Below are positions 1 to 10,378 of a stretch of DNA of 64,000 nt, one piece after another. The stretch is taken from contig NC_051436.1 of NCBI RefSeq assembly GCF_001649575.2, positions 8,544,163 to 8,608,162 of the forward strand, written 5' to 3'. The stretch is from Kryptolebias marmoratus (Eukaryota; Chordata; Actinopteri; Cyprinodontiformes; Rivulidae). The notes beneath the pieces are model-generated. The model was not told the DNA's origin. It did no database searches and was given only the letters and a program-made list of their open reading frames with translations. Position 1 is the stretch's first letter; each line of letters opens with the position of its first letter. Position numbers and translations under genes: made by a program.

Positions 1-204
1 CCGTTTATTATTGATTAACTAAAGCCCGGCCTTTCTGTTTCTCGGCTTTCTGCGTACCATAAGTTAATAGATCCCTTCGGGAATAGTCAGCGCTGAACTG
101 TGAGACAAAATGTCAGGCCGCAATTGGCCTCGCGAAGAAGGTCTGTGTAAATGAGAGGAGCATCCGTGTTTGGATGTTTATCCTCGTCTGTTTGAGAAAG
201 GTGT

Positions 205-205
<1 letters not shown>
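1..205. other. unannotated non-repetitive DNA, possible regulatory block
   Basis: No open frame of note. The segment has mixed base composition with several CpGs and none of the homopolymer runs common elsewhere, ending at a GA microsatellite. It could be part of a conserved non-coding element cut by the window edge, but nothing in it proves function. Confidence 0.2.

Positions 206-211
<6 letters not shown>

Positions 212-268
<57 letters not shown>
212..268. repeat. (GA)n microsatellite, about 28 units
   Basis: Uninterrupted AG dinucleotides run from 212 to 268, preceded by a short A tract and followed by purine-rich sequence. The opposite strand reads as Ser/Leu repeats, which is a translation artefact and not a protein. 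Confidence 0.97.
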
Positions 269-271
<3 letters not shown>

Positions 272-956
272 AGGAATAGAAAGATTAAGAATGGAAAGTA
301 AGACGGTGGAGAAAAATGAGGCAGAGATTCAAGAGGTTGAAGAGTAAACCTCACTGAGAGAGGCTCGAGCAGAGTCAAAAGCGATAAGCTGGGATGTTTC
401 CAAACTTGCTGCTCTGCCATTTAAATTTTGACCCCACTTGATCTCTTCTATTTCTCTTTCTTTCCTGGTACTATTTGAGGAACAAGCTCTCCAGTTTAAA
501 TAGTGCCATTCTAAAACAGGAGGGCACGTAGGAGAGATATGTGTGGTGATCCCACACTGACTGCTCTGTTCAGATAAGCCAAGCTGAGTCTCTCTACTGT
601 TTCTGCTGTACAAGCACACTGCTGTCTGATAAAATCAGGGGGAACATCCTCACCAGTTCAGTTCAGACCTTTTTGTCCCTCAGGGCGAAATTTGGGTTAC
701 AGCAATGGTTAAAGGTAGACCAGAACACGAGACATAAAGACACAAGATACTGCAAGAAATTCAACCAAATTCAGCCACAAATGTGTTTCCAAATTCTTTA
801 AATTTCAATAGTGATAAAATGAACAAAAATGAAACAGCGCAACTTAACATGTTTAGCCAATTAAATGTATTTAATGTGTTGCTGATTATTATTAAATAAA
901 TTATTATGCGAAGTAAACCTTTTAAGCCTAAGTAAATATGTGTTAAGAATAATCTA
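269..956. other. gene-free stretch, nothing recognised
   Basis: AT-rich DNA without a convincing open frame on either strand and without a repeat I can name. It lies directly downstream, on the minus strand, of the candidate exon at 957-1208. I see no AATAAA on the minus strand that would clearly end a transcript here. Confidence 0.5.
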
Positions 957-1208
957 TCAGGTACACAGAAACAAATGTGCAGTGAAGACATGGGCATGTG
1001 TGGCTCTCTGTGGGAAAGCCAAGACTCTGCTACAGTCCAGGAATGTTTGATTAGTTGGAGTAAAAGGCTTATCTACAGGAAAGGTCCAAGTGAAATTGAT
1101 GTCCTGTTCTTCTCCAGGAAAGCGTGGGTGCGATTGTAACCAGATGTCCAGACAAAGAATGTCTTCAAACTCATGTTCATATTTGGGTTTGTCATTATCA
1201 GAGGCATC
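957..1208 (-). CDS. candidate coding exon, protein not recognised
   Basis: Seen: on the minus strand a frame stays open for 83 codons from 1208 to a TGA near 957, with no internal Met start. It begins immediately after a pyrimidine-rich run ending CACCTAG, which reads as a splice acceptor; the in-frame TAG is part of that acceptor. The translation looks protein-like: acidic start (DASDNDKPKYEHEFED), then DILCLDIWLQSHPRFPGE, then two N-glycosylation sequons (NFT, NQT). The last roughly 20 residues look less natural and may be intron read-through, but no strong donor is visible: candidate GT positions are poor. Inference: an internal or terminal exon of a minus-strand gene lying mostly left of the window, or a lone fossil exon. 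I do not recognise the family and assign no function. It could still be a chance open frame. Confidence 0.45.
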   Translation of the reverse strand, partial: DASDNDKPKYEHEFEDILCLDIWLQSHPRFPGEEQDINFTWTFPVDKPFTPTNQTFLDCSRVLAFPQRATHAHVFTAHLFLCT

Positions 1209-1216
1209 CTAGGTGT

Positions 1217-2030
1217 GTAAGAGAGTTGGGTAACAAGAATGTGTGATGCAGGTTTAGGTAAAAATTTTCACTGATTTTTAACATTAATTGACTGTCCAGA
1301 ATGACTAGTTTGCTGTGATCTGAGTGTCGTTTTTTTATATATAATATAAAAAGCCACTTTTAATACACTTGGAGTAAATGAAAATGTATATCTATTGTAC
1401 TTTGCCCTAGACAGCATCTTTAACCAGATGGGAAAAACAACAAATTCTTCCCATAAAACTTGGTCATTTCTGACGTCATCTCTGATTCTACAGCCCACGC
1501 CTGGCTGGTTGCACCAGACATCATCTTTACATCACACCGACAAACCACAATGCCAGCTTCCTGTCACACATATTGACTGTTTTGACTCTGTGACTACCTA
1601 CCTTGGCAGATAAAAGGCATAACAGCAGGAGGTTAACTTCAAATTCCTCATATTGCCTTCGTGATTACATACATTACATTTAGAATGGTTGAAAGCAGAG
1701 ATACTAAATCAGTGTTAAAACAGCACATAGCACAAGAACTTATTAGTTTTTGCAACATAATCATTTTATTATGTCAGACCAACCAGCTTTAGTATCTTAC
1801 AGAAACAAAGTAAAACTAGCTTGGTTATCTCCAAATTATGGAAAAATCTACTGATGATCTCAGGAAAATCACATCCAAATTAATAATTGTAAGTACACCA
1901 GTTCTTGACTTCCATATACCTTCTATCAATCAATATCTTTTGATTTATTACCAGTTATTTCATAAAATTTAGCAACAAAATGTTTGTAAAATAACATTAG
2001 CATTAAGTGCTATGGCATTTTTGAAACTCA
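1217..2030. other. gene-free stretch
   Basis: AT-rich sequence with short spurious frames only. If the exon at 957-1208 is real, this is intron upstream of it. I found no partner exon here. Confidence 0.5.
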
Positions 2031-2033
2031 GGT

Positions 2034-2205
2034 TTCTTTAAGATGGCAGCAGCCCAATCTGGTCTTGGCCCCAGATTCGCCATTAGCTCATCAACCCGTT
2101 CAAAAATATTTCTCCAAAATTGTTCAGAGTGCTAACTACAGCAGGTAATATATTGATTGTTTACAACTTTTCCACATAACCCATTTTAAAACAGATTTTA
2201 GAGAT
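2034..2205 (-). repeat. fragment of TTAA fold-back element (one arm)
   Basis: This piece reads AAGATGGCAGCAGCCCAATC, then a 'cttggcccc' core, an Ala-Gly-like 'attagctcatca' stretch, and a tail ending in 'acaacttttccacataaccc'. The same order recurs near 9960, 20135, 32640, 36130, 44545 and 55970. It corresponds to the right arm of the fold-back family described at 55239. Ends are approximate because the copy is diverged. Confidence 0.55.
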
Positions 2206-3555
2206 GAGAACTCTTATTGTCAACAAAACTATACATTTTCTAACATTTGTTAAAGCTACCAAATACAATCAGCTCTTTTTTTTTATCAATATTAAAGTCT
2301 TAGGCTCTGAGTAAAATGTTAAAACCTCTCCTTTGGATAAACAGAAGTTTGTATGACTTTTCTTCTGCTGTGTGCTCATAATTGCTTTACATAATAAAAA
2401 AGTATTTTATTCTACTACTGCTAGTACCTACATTCAGTTTGACTCCATGCTCAAGACACAAATCTGTGGAGTGAATACTTAAATAGACAAATTATACAGA
2501 GCTGTGCATTAGGGTGACTCATACTTGTAATGGTGGGCATATAATGGAAAGCGCAAGTATTTCATGAAGATTTTCTCTTTGTCTTAAAGGACATTTAAAA
2601 TAGATTGGACATTTTTATAATGTTCAGTCAAAGAAAGAAAGAAACTTGTGAACTTTTTTTTACTTTTGTGCTCTTTAACTCATGAACCTCTGACATTTTT
2701 TATTAAAGAAAAGAACTAGATGACAATAAATCAAAGAAATAAAAAAAATGTCACAGAAAATGGAAATACCAGTTTCATTTACTTTAGATTATACATGTCT
2801 AGATGTTGTTAATTTAGACCGTTTCATCTTGTGATAAGTTTTGTCATTCACAACTGGTTCTGTGCAGGTACCAAAACCTCTTGAGTGGGTTGAGAAAATT
2901 TGACACAAATATGTGCTGAAAGTCTATGTACCTGGTTAATGTAAGACCAAAGAGAAAAAAGGAAGAAAGAAAACAAACAAACAAACAAATACAAGAGAAT
3001 GTTTAGGATGTCTCAGAAATTTAATTCACCCTTTAGTTTTCCTTGAGCCTAAAATAGCAACATATTTCCTTGATAATTGTTCTAGCATGTATAATTAGGA
3101 CCAATAATGTTGCCATTGATGTTTGAATAATCCCAACTTATTGTTTCCACTGAATACAGCTTTTTCCTCTGTCCAAACCAATGCACCCCACTTCCCCAAA
3201 AAAGACAAGAGTTACCTGCCTTAGAGACAAACTGGACCTTTTACATGAGTAGCAGAAAGATATGTTTATCTTCTCCAAGTTAGGCAATAACTTGATACTT
3301 AGAACAACCCTTGTGTCCTTTTCCTCCTTCCAGCCCTCTCCAGCTGCCACAGGTCTTTTCAAAGGTCTACCCCCCCATGAGGACACATCTGCTTAACCTC
3401 AGTACTCAAGAGATCATTCTCAATGTCAAAAAAGGAAAGCCTAGATTTGAAGGACATTTTCAAAATATCATCTCTACATCTAGACCTAATCTCCACCACA
3501 TACATCAGCAATTTACATGTCTTGTTTTATAACCACCTTTACTCAGCCCGAGTCC
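2206..3555. other. gene-free AT-rich stretch with small simple repeats
   Basis: Contains a short GAAA run near 2630, a (CAAA)n run near 2968-2990, and otherwise unremarkable AT-rich DNA. The open frames on both strands around 3138-3532 lack codon bias or motifs and are rejected. Confidence 0.5.
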
Positions 3556-3559
3556 TCTT

Positions 3560-3860
3560 GTCCTTCGTCTTTGAAAAGAAAAGTGAATAAAAGCCAGCAC
3601 AATGACAGGACTGCTGCAAAGTTAATTGATTACCAGAGAAGTTGCTGATTCGCACTGGACAATTTAGGCATTGAGGTGTTTGCCTGTGCACTGGAGAAAC
3701 CTAAAGCTACAAATGCATCAATCCAGTAACCTTGTATAATACAGCAGAGTCAACGTCAATGATGAATAACCTTAAAGTGTTCAGTAGCAAGTCTCAGGAA
3801 CTCAGCCGTGGTTAAAAGAAATCAAACCGTTTGATTCCAAAGGTTTACCAATTAGAACAT
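3560..3860. promoter_or_regulatory. candidate conserved non-coding element
   Basis: A low-repeat block of balanced composition containing AGTTAATTGATTACC (homeodomain/PBX-like) and other TAAT-type words, set between AT-rich flanks. It has no open frame on either strand. The call rests only on texture; no alignment was possible. Confidence 0.25.
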
Positions 3861-4224
3861 CCGTTAATTCGTTTTTCTTAATTGCTTGTTCCTGCTCAGG
3901 GTTGCTGGGAGTTGGTGCTTACCTCCACTGATCATTGGGCAGGAAGGCAGGGTACACCCTGAACAGGTCATAAGTTCAACATAGCAAAAAAAAGACCTGG
4001 AAGTTGCTATAAAAATAGACTCTAGAGGCTGATACAGGAAGTAAACAAAAGTAGAAAGGTGGAAGATTGTATTCACAGTATTTACACTGTTAAAGGGCTC
4101 GGATGAAAATGAGATGTCAGCTCTGTAGCAAAGAGGTGGATTAATCATGGTTTTCTTGAGTAGGACTTCCAAGATTATTTGAGTTTATGACAATATAAAT
4201 TTTACTTGTTCTTTTCTTTTCAGG
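3861..4224. other. gene-free stretch, nothing recognised
   Basis: The minus-strand 102-codon frame here has no domain, signal or repeat signature and overlaps no recognisable splice site. I treat it as chance. Confidence 0.45.
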
Positions 4225-4650
4225 CTCGAGGAGGGGGTCAAGGGGGAAGAAGTAGAGTTTGTGGTGGAGAGTGGGCTGGCAGGTTGGTTACAGGTGAATT
4301 TTGTTTTTCCACGGGCTTAATCAGCAATGAGGTGAATCAGTCCACAAAGATAATCTGATGCAAAGCTAATAGAGATGCAAGTTTGTCCAGTCATCTTTCC
4401 ACCACAGGAGGAACTGCACAGAAGAAACATGGGAGTTCAGGAAAGCACAACAAGTCAGTAGGATTTACAGGTATAAATACAAAGAATAACTGGCCACAAC
4501 GATCACTGAGGTGACAGCTCAATCAAGCACCAGAAGATGATCTCGGCTGATTTTAAGTAGTGGTAGCTGATGAGGTAATTGGACACAGGTGTGACACCTG
4601 GGAACAGGTTGTGATTTGGAACCAGGACAGACAGAACAGCGAGCTCACAT
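4225..4650 (-). mobile_element. possible degraded LTR fragment
   Basis: Read on the minus strand, the segment contains CACACCTGTGTCCAATTACC followed by 'ctcatcagc' and a TTAAAATC-like TATA substitute. The same order (ACACCTGT ... CCTCATCAGC ... TATTTAG) is seen in the LTR-like element at 39372-39776, where the matching words are GACAGGTGTGG and GGAACAGGTGTGG on the plus strand. Ends and target duplication are not visible. It may alternatively be another dispersed repeat sharing that core. Confidence 0.35.
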
Positions 4651-5334
4651 CTCATTGTGTTGGGATTGGCATTGTGCATTATGGCTGCACATCTCCACAA
4701 TGGTTTTGGCTGTCCAGGATTCTTGCATTTTGATCAAATGCATCTATGCAACTATAATCAGAGCTGCCATGTTTTTTGTAGAGAGCAGAGGCTTTCTCCT
4801 GGCAGACTTTCCAGCCATATTTTGTCCCCCTCCCCACCCACTCTTTTTTTTTCTTTTTATTTGAACCTTTGTGAACTTTGGCATTTGATATACTAGCTGG
4901 GACCTGGTGTCTCTGAGATGGGGCTTTTGAGTTTCTTTCAAGTTTTCAGGCGTTTGACTGGGGTCGACTTGATGGAGATGGTCAATGGGGAGACCTGCAA
5001 CCGCCTTAAATGTGTTCCACTGGTGAATAAACCTTTATCACTGTAGAATAACTGACTCCACATTGTTTGGAAATGTTTTATTGCTTGATTGATCGGCAGT
5101 AATATTTGCTTCTCTGAGATATTTGTTGATGACCCCCCTCTTTAACCAGAATTGCAAACAATCAAAACTTGTAAAGATGCTCAGATATACTTAGGATCAC
5201 TATGTCAGAGGCAGTAAAAAAAGTCTTGTTTTTTCTCCCTAATTTTAAAGTTTTATTTAACTGAAACAAAAGATGTGAATACATATATATGTCAGTTTTA
5301 GAAGTTGTATTTTTAGATAGTTGGACATTATTTT
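4651..5334. other. gene-free stretch
   Basis: Short overlapping open frames on both strands carry no recognisable motif. A pyrimidine tract lies at about 4832-4860. Nothing else identified. Confidence 0.45.
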
Positions 5335-5535
5335 TTTCCTTTAAAAGAAGGTCTGACAGGGTCTTGGAGCTCTAGTTAAGTCAGCAGTGAGATGCTTCTT
5401 ATCTGTGACTCCATTCATTGAGTGTCTCTTGGCTCGAAGAGATGAAAGACGGAGCCGTGGAGCTCTCAGAGCGCCGTCCTAATTAAAGGTATCAGTCATA
5501 AAAGATGCATGTCAGTTTATAAGACGAAGACACAG
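5335..5535. promoter_or_regulatory. candidate conserved non-coding element
   Basis: A compact block with several CpGs (around 5450-5480), a CCTAATTAAAGG homeodomain-type word and an ATAAAAGATGCATG stretch containing an octamer-like/bHLH-like mix. No coding potential. Regulatory status is inferred from texture only. Confidence 0.25.
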
Positions 5536-6684
5536 ACAGGAGGCCTCATTTGTCACTGCTCAGATTTATATTCAATAAGAATTCAATTGCTTGGCATAAA
5601 TGCATGGGTTGATGTATGGTTGTGTGTGCCTGCGAGGGAGAGAGAAAGAGAAAGAGAGAGCAAAGGGAAAAGGGGAGGGGGGAAGAGAGAAGTCACACAA
5701 AGAAAGCTAAGTAGTGCTTAAACACACCGGTGGCCTCTTTTTGCTACTCTGGAGCTGACACACACAACTACCGCTTAAACCATCCTGTAATACTGAGAAC
5801 ACAAGAGCAGCACACTCACTCCATCCTTTGAAAATAAAATAATAAATAAAGAAAGAAATCACTTGACCTCAGAGTCAGGTTACATTGAGATGCGCCGGAG
5901 AAATGTGGACCAGGGTAAATGGCTACAACATCGTTGGGCAAACTGGTGAACATTTACTGAATTAATGAGTAAAGCAGAATATAAGGGACTCTATTCCACT
6001 GCCGATATGCACACTCCAGCCATTTTCAGGGAAAACTCAAAGCAGCATATGGAGATTTATTTTTTTTAAAAAACAAATGAAACAAATATTCTGGTCAACA
6101 GCATTTTCATTTAAATGTCTATTGTTGTGAGAGACCAATATTCGCTTATTAAATTCTTCTTTTTGTGACTCTGGATAAGTCAGCATCATGTTCCCTCTCT
6201 ATAGTTGAACTTATTTATTTCACTTGATACATTAAAACATGTTGCAGTGTTTCCCATTTTTATTAGTGTTTCACATTTTGTTCTGAACACAGTTATTTCA
6301 GCTATATAACAAATCCTGTTGCAAAATACAACTTTATGCACTGTAGTCTCTACAGGGGACATCTTTTCAAATATTGTTTTTTAGTATATGTTTGAGTTTG
6401 AATTGGATATTTTTACATTACCCATTTTAAAGGACCTTGATGAGTTTCTCATTCAGTCCCTCTTAGTGGCAAATAAGTGTAAGTGCATCAGAGATTTCTG
6501 AAAATCCAAATGACTAATGGAATACCACATCTGCTGTTCACCTTTGGGATAACTTACCAGTTTTTATGTAGCTGTCCTTTGCTGGTGAAAGCAGTAGATT
6601 CATGGCAGGATACATGAATTTAATTTGACCATTGACATAACTGTTAACATGTATGACAATTATTTTCATTTGTTTGGACTATGG
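5536..6684. other. gene-free stretch with GA-rich tract
   Basis: A purine tract of imperfect GAGA units sits at about 5634-5700 and creates a basic low-complexity frame that is not a gene. The remainder is AT-rich and featureless. Confidence 0.5.
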
Positions 6685-6935
6685 CAATGGAATGGCCACC
6701 ACTAAACTACCTTAGTCAACACAAACTTGTCTATAACTCTATCAGTTTTACAGGTATTAGGCAAAAGACTTGATGCTGTAGTAGCTGAGAGATATTCACT
6801 GTGTCTCCCTGGGCATGAGATCTTGCATAATGTTACTTTTAAGGCTTGACAAAAATTGGTATAACTTCTTCATTTCTCAAAATAAGATGATCCTAATTTA
6901 ACACTCTGGCATGAAAGGCTCTCAATGAATTCTAG
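6685..6935 (+). repeat. dispersed repeat family A, copy 1
   Basis: Shares with 17380-17730 the ordered words 'cttagtcaaca', 'gttttacaggta', 'gtagtagctgagag', 'gagatcttgcataatgttac', and 'aagatgatcctaatttaacactctggc'. The family is present in at least seven places in this window. No coding capacity; its class is not known to me. Confidence 0.7.
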
Positions 6936-7044
6936 ACCTTTAATCATTTTCAGTTTTTGTTAATTCTGTTTTTGTATGAAGGATGGTTTCAGTTTGGGCA
7001 GCAAAAACAATTTATACTGAGTGTATATATATATAATGTATATC

Positions 7045-7622
7045 CAGCTGAACGATAAGAACAAAGTTCAAACCATCAACACTTATGTCTTGCCAGTCAT
7101 CAGATACTCTGCTGGTATAATAACCTGGCTAAAGGAGGCGATAGAAGCCACTGATATCAAGACACGAAAGCTCCTCTCAATGAACATAGGTTTTCACCCT
7201 GAGACTGTACACTAAGAGAAAGGAGGCAGGCAGAAGACTAGTGAGCATCAGAAACACTATAAGGGATGAAACAACCAAGATCCTGGAGTACATCAAGAAG
7301 AAAGCCCCCAATGATAATCTGCTAAGTGAATGTCTCAGGCAGCAGAAACCCATTGTAGGAAAGGAGGAAAAAGATGACTCATCATGGAAAGATAAGCCCC
7401 TGGAACATACGGAGCTGAAGAAATACCAAGGGTTGAATGAGGAAATAGAGATGTTGTGGAAAGTCAAGGACTCGGTGGTGCTAGTGGTCATCGGAGCCCA
7501 AACTGGAAGAGTGGCTCCAACAGATCCCAGGAACTACCTCAGAGATCTCTGTCCAGAAGAGCACAGTCCTTGGAACAGCTAAGATACTGAAGAGAACCCT
7601 CAAGTTCCCAGGCCTCTGGTAG
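7045..7622 (+). pseudogene. decayed LINE (non-LTR retrotransposon) 3' coding remnant
   Basis: Seen: three successive plus-strand frames each give protein that continues the previous one. Frame 1 (7045-7200) has INTYVLPVIRYSAG and IKTRKLLSM; a shift near 7200 leads to frame 2 (about 7203-7495) with RLYTKRKEA, IRDETTKILEYIKKKAP, LLSECLRQQKP; a second shift near 7496 leads to frame 3 ending in PGLW and a TAG at 7620. Known: this order (PVIRY, TRKLL, the DETTKI block and the SVQKS..LGTAKILRRTL..PGLW tail) is the C-terminal part of a pol protein common in animal non-LTR retrotransposons. Inference: a 5'-truncated dead copy with at least two frameshifts. I do not assign its clade. Confidence 0.75.
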
Positions 7623-7639
7623 AAGATCCGAGCTTGAAG

Positions 7640-8374
7640 TAAAGTGGAACCACCCATGAGGAAAAAGAGGGAGAGTTCAGAATTTATGTATCGTACATAT
7701 ACTTTCTTGGTCAAGCATGCATGATTTGTAAACCTATAGAAGATCATTTTAGCTCTCCTTGGAATGAATGATTCTCATTGTATATGCAAAAACAATTGAA
7801 ATGTGCTCCGTTTTTCTAAAAGATCAGCCTTTCTTGGGAGGTATACAGGCGTACTGCTTATTGGAATTTCATTTCTCTCTTTCACTTTGGTCCCATTGTG
7901 TTTTAACAAAAGTTTCCACCAACTGTAGGGAAAGATTTGGCTATTTTGTGACTAGATGGTCGACACTAGACAGCCTAGGGGTAGTTTTATTGCTTCCCTC
8001 TTGCAACATGTAAATCTTGTCTGAAATTTGTGTCAAACCACTCGGCACAAACCTCAGAATGGACTCAGACTCAGCAGGTGTACAACATCACAAAGCCAAA
8101 CACGGATAGTAATTTTCCACCGCCGCCAGAGCAGTTTGAGGACATATTCGTCTTCCTTGAGATGCTGTGTGTATTTCTGTGGTGTGGTTTTTGAGTGAGA
8201 CAAGTAGAGAAAACTCATGTGTTCAGCTTGTGGCTATTTTTAACAGCAGCCTGCTGCCTGCAGGAAGTCAGGTGAAATCCTGCACAATCTCATTCTCTCT
8301 TAGTTGTGCTCCCTATTAGATACATATAAACCAGGGGTATTTGGATTAAAAATAGTAACTGCAGCAATCTCATG
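7640..8374. other. gene-free stretch
   Basis: The first part may be 3' UTR of the LINE remnant. The 81-codon plus-strand frame at 7768-8013 has no recognisable feature and is rejected. The rest is featureless. Confidence 0.45.
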
Positions 8375-8910
8375 CAGTACTGGGTGATCTTTTAGCACTA
8401 AGAATATCTGTTATGACTTTCTCTCAGCTAGTACCACATCAAATTTTAGCTCAATATCTTTAAAAATGGTCAAATTACAGTCATTTTCATGTTGATTAAT
8501 GTTTATCCGCTGAAGGAGCCATCTTGAATTGGATTAACTCCAAATGGATCATGAAATATTTTGTTAACAGACAAACGAAGTTGACTCCAATAGGTAATGG
8601 CAAAGTTTAAAACAAAAAGCTTTTATGATCAGTTAGTGCTCAAAGTATGTGTTGGGAATGACTGCCAGCTACCACCACACCAGATTCTAGCGCAATATCT
8701 GTAAAATTGATTGAGTTATAGCCATATTTGTGTGTGGTTAGGTTGATCAGCTCTGGCGGCCATTTTGAAACAAGTTGAGTCCTAAAGTTAATCCATTGTA
8801 GATGTGTATCCATGTATTATCTTCTGAGAGTTTCATTAAAATTTTCCCCATGGTTACTGAGATATTTTGATAACAAACCGATAAGGCTGAAACCAGTTTT
8901 GAGCAAAGAT
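8375..8910 (-). repeat. dispersed repeat family A, two copies head-to-tail
   Basis: Two successive minus-strand copies: each contains (in plus orientation) 'agctagtaccacat' or 'agctaccaccacac', then 'caatatctgtaaaa', then a 'gg(a/c)ggccat(c/t)ttga' word, then a tail with 'gatattttgataacaaac' or 'aaatattttgttaacagac'. The first copy ends near 8580 and the second begins near 8620. Head-to-tail arrangement of the family is seen again at 38585-39235. Confidence 0.7.
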
Positions 8911-9660
8911 GTCACACAACATATCATGCTTATGAGATAAAAAGGCTAACCTAGGTTATGAAAGGCTTGTTTCATGAAAGAAAAGGTGATTCATTGTGAC
9001 TTACATCTTGCAGTATGAGTCCCAGAGTAAATGTTATTGTTTTTCACTTTGATTCAAAGGCAAGAAAACACTGATATCTGGAACCAAACCATTTTTTTAA
9101 GGTTTTGGCTAGGCTACACTCCCTGTATGGGTAAAACATAGTCAAAATGATCAAAAATAGACCTAACAAATCTAACGTGAGAAGTTTGTGAATTATTTAC
9201 ATATCTGTGGGCTTTTAGTTTGTTCCATAGTGTGTCAAAGAGACATAAAAACACAGATTTTACTCTTGTTTTCTCCACAGGGAGCGGAGTTGGGCTTGTA
9301 CAATAAAAGAAATTTTTGAAATTATTTTTATGACTTTGACACAGCTCGTGCACGCATCACACGCTCCATTACTCATTATTACACCAGCTCAGGATGGAGA
9401 TTTTAAACATGTATTTTAATCAGAAAGTTCCAAACAAATTGGATCAATTTCAGTGCTGCGTGTTCTCATTCCCATCACGGTTTGTCTCGAGAAGGCTGAC
9501 GGAGGAACTTTCCTTTTCGAAACACAAAATGTTACATGACGTTTGCCACACTGAGCTGTGGGTGTTTTGTGCGACACCTTTTAAGTTCTGCAGTTCGAAG
9601 CAATCAAGTGCAAATCAAAACACTATAGATTCAAGTGATTAAAGGCAAGTCAGAAATGCC
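8911..9660. other. gene-free stretch, some higher-complexity DNA
   Basis: Includes 9330-9640, which has several CpGs and a plus-strand 82-codon frame without recognisable motif. No support for a gene. Confidence 0.4.
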
Positions 9661-10151
9661 GCAATAGGGATCATCCAGTGAGGCTGGTCAGAGCGAGGCC
9701 AAGACCAAAGTGGTTTGCTGTCATAATAAAACAACTCCAGTCTAAAAAAGAAATATAGCTGTTTATGTAAAATCTTTTTTAGAAACCTTTTTATTGTCGC
9801 CAATTTTGCATTACACCGTTATTTGTGTTGAGTTTTTATTTTTTATTCCAAGCACTGTAGATGTAGCACTACTTTGGGAAGCCTGGGGCATGTCTCGCAG
9901 GACTATTTTAATCCGTCTGCCTGAGTTCGCATTAACTTCCATGATTTGCTTTTTTTAATTGGAGTTGTTTTAGGGCAACAGCAATCCACTTTGATCTTGA
10001 CCCTGCTCTGACTAGCCCTTAACTCATCAGTCCAGTCAGAGTTATCTTTTTTTGTTTTGACTGAAGTCAGTCAAAGAGCTATATACAACAGATAACATAA
10101 TGACTTTTCATAACCTATCCACAGAACCCCCCACTTCAAAAGATCCTTTAA
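9661..10151 (+). mobile_element. TTAA fold-back element, both arms present, ends eroded
   Basis: Left arm (about 9668-9748) contains 'gaccaaagtggtttgctg' and 'aaaacaactccagtc'. Right arm (about 9956-10151) is its inverted counterpart: 'ggagttgttttag', 'cagcaatccactttgatc', 'cataacctatccacagaacc', 'ccacttcaaaagatcc', ending at TTAA (10148-10151). The arms can pair, so this is a large imperfect hairpin. A hAT-type element sits directly at its right end. Confidence 0.65.
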
Positions 10152-10153
10152 GG

Positions 10154-10370
10154 CAGTGGTGACAGTCCTGGACCTCAACAGCCAGCCTGTTTTAGGTCTT
10201 CTGCTGCTTCAACCCACCTCATCTAAATAAACGGGTGATTAACAGACTTCTACAGAACTTTAGGACAAGCTAAAGAAGTCATTCAACCACTGACATTGGC
10301 GTGTTGGAGCAGTGAAAGAACTACAACATGAAGGACAGAGACCCTCAACAACTAAGATTGGATACCACTG
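10154..10370. mobile_element. palindromic hAT-type miniature element with 8-bp target duplication
   Basis: The 217-bp element begins CAGTGGTGACAGTCCTGG and its right end reads, inverted, CAGTGGTATCCAATC. It is flanked by the exact direct repeat CTTTAAGG at 10146-10153 and 10371-10378. An 8-bp duplication with CAGTGG-type termini is the signature of hAT transposons. The interior is related to the elements at about 11925 and 58388 (gtgttggagcag, tgattaacag words). It has no coding capacity, so it would depend on a transposase elsewhere. Confidence 0.8.
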
Positions 10371-10378
10371 CTTTAAGG

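Noticed and set aside
178..420. 80-codon minus-strand frame with long Ser-Leu run
   Set aside because: It is the translation of the GA microsatellite and flanks.
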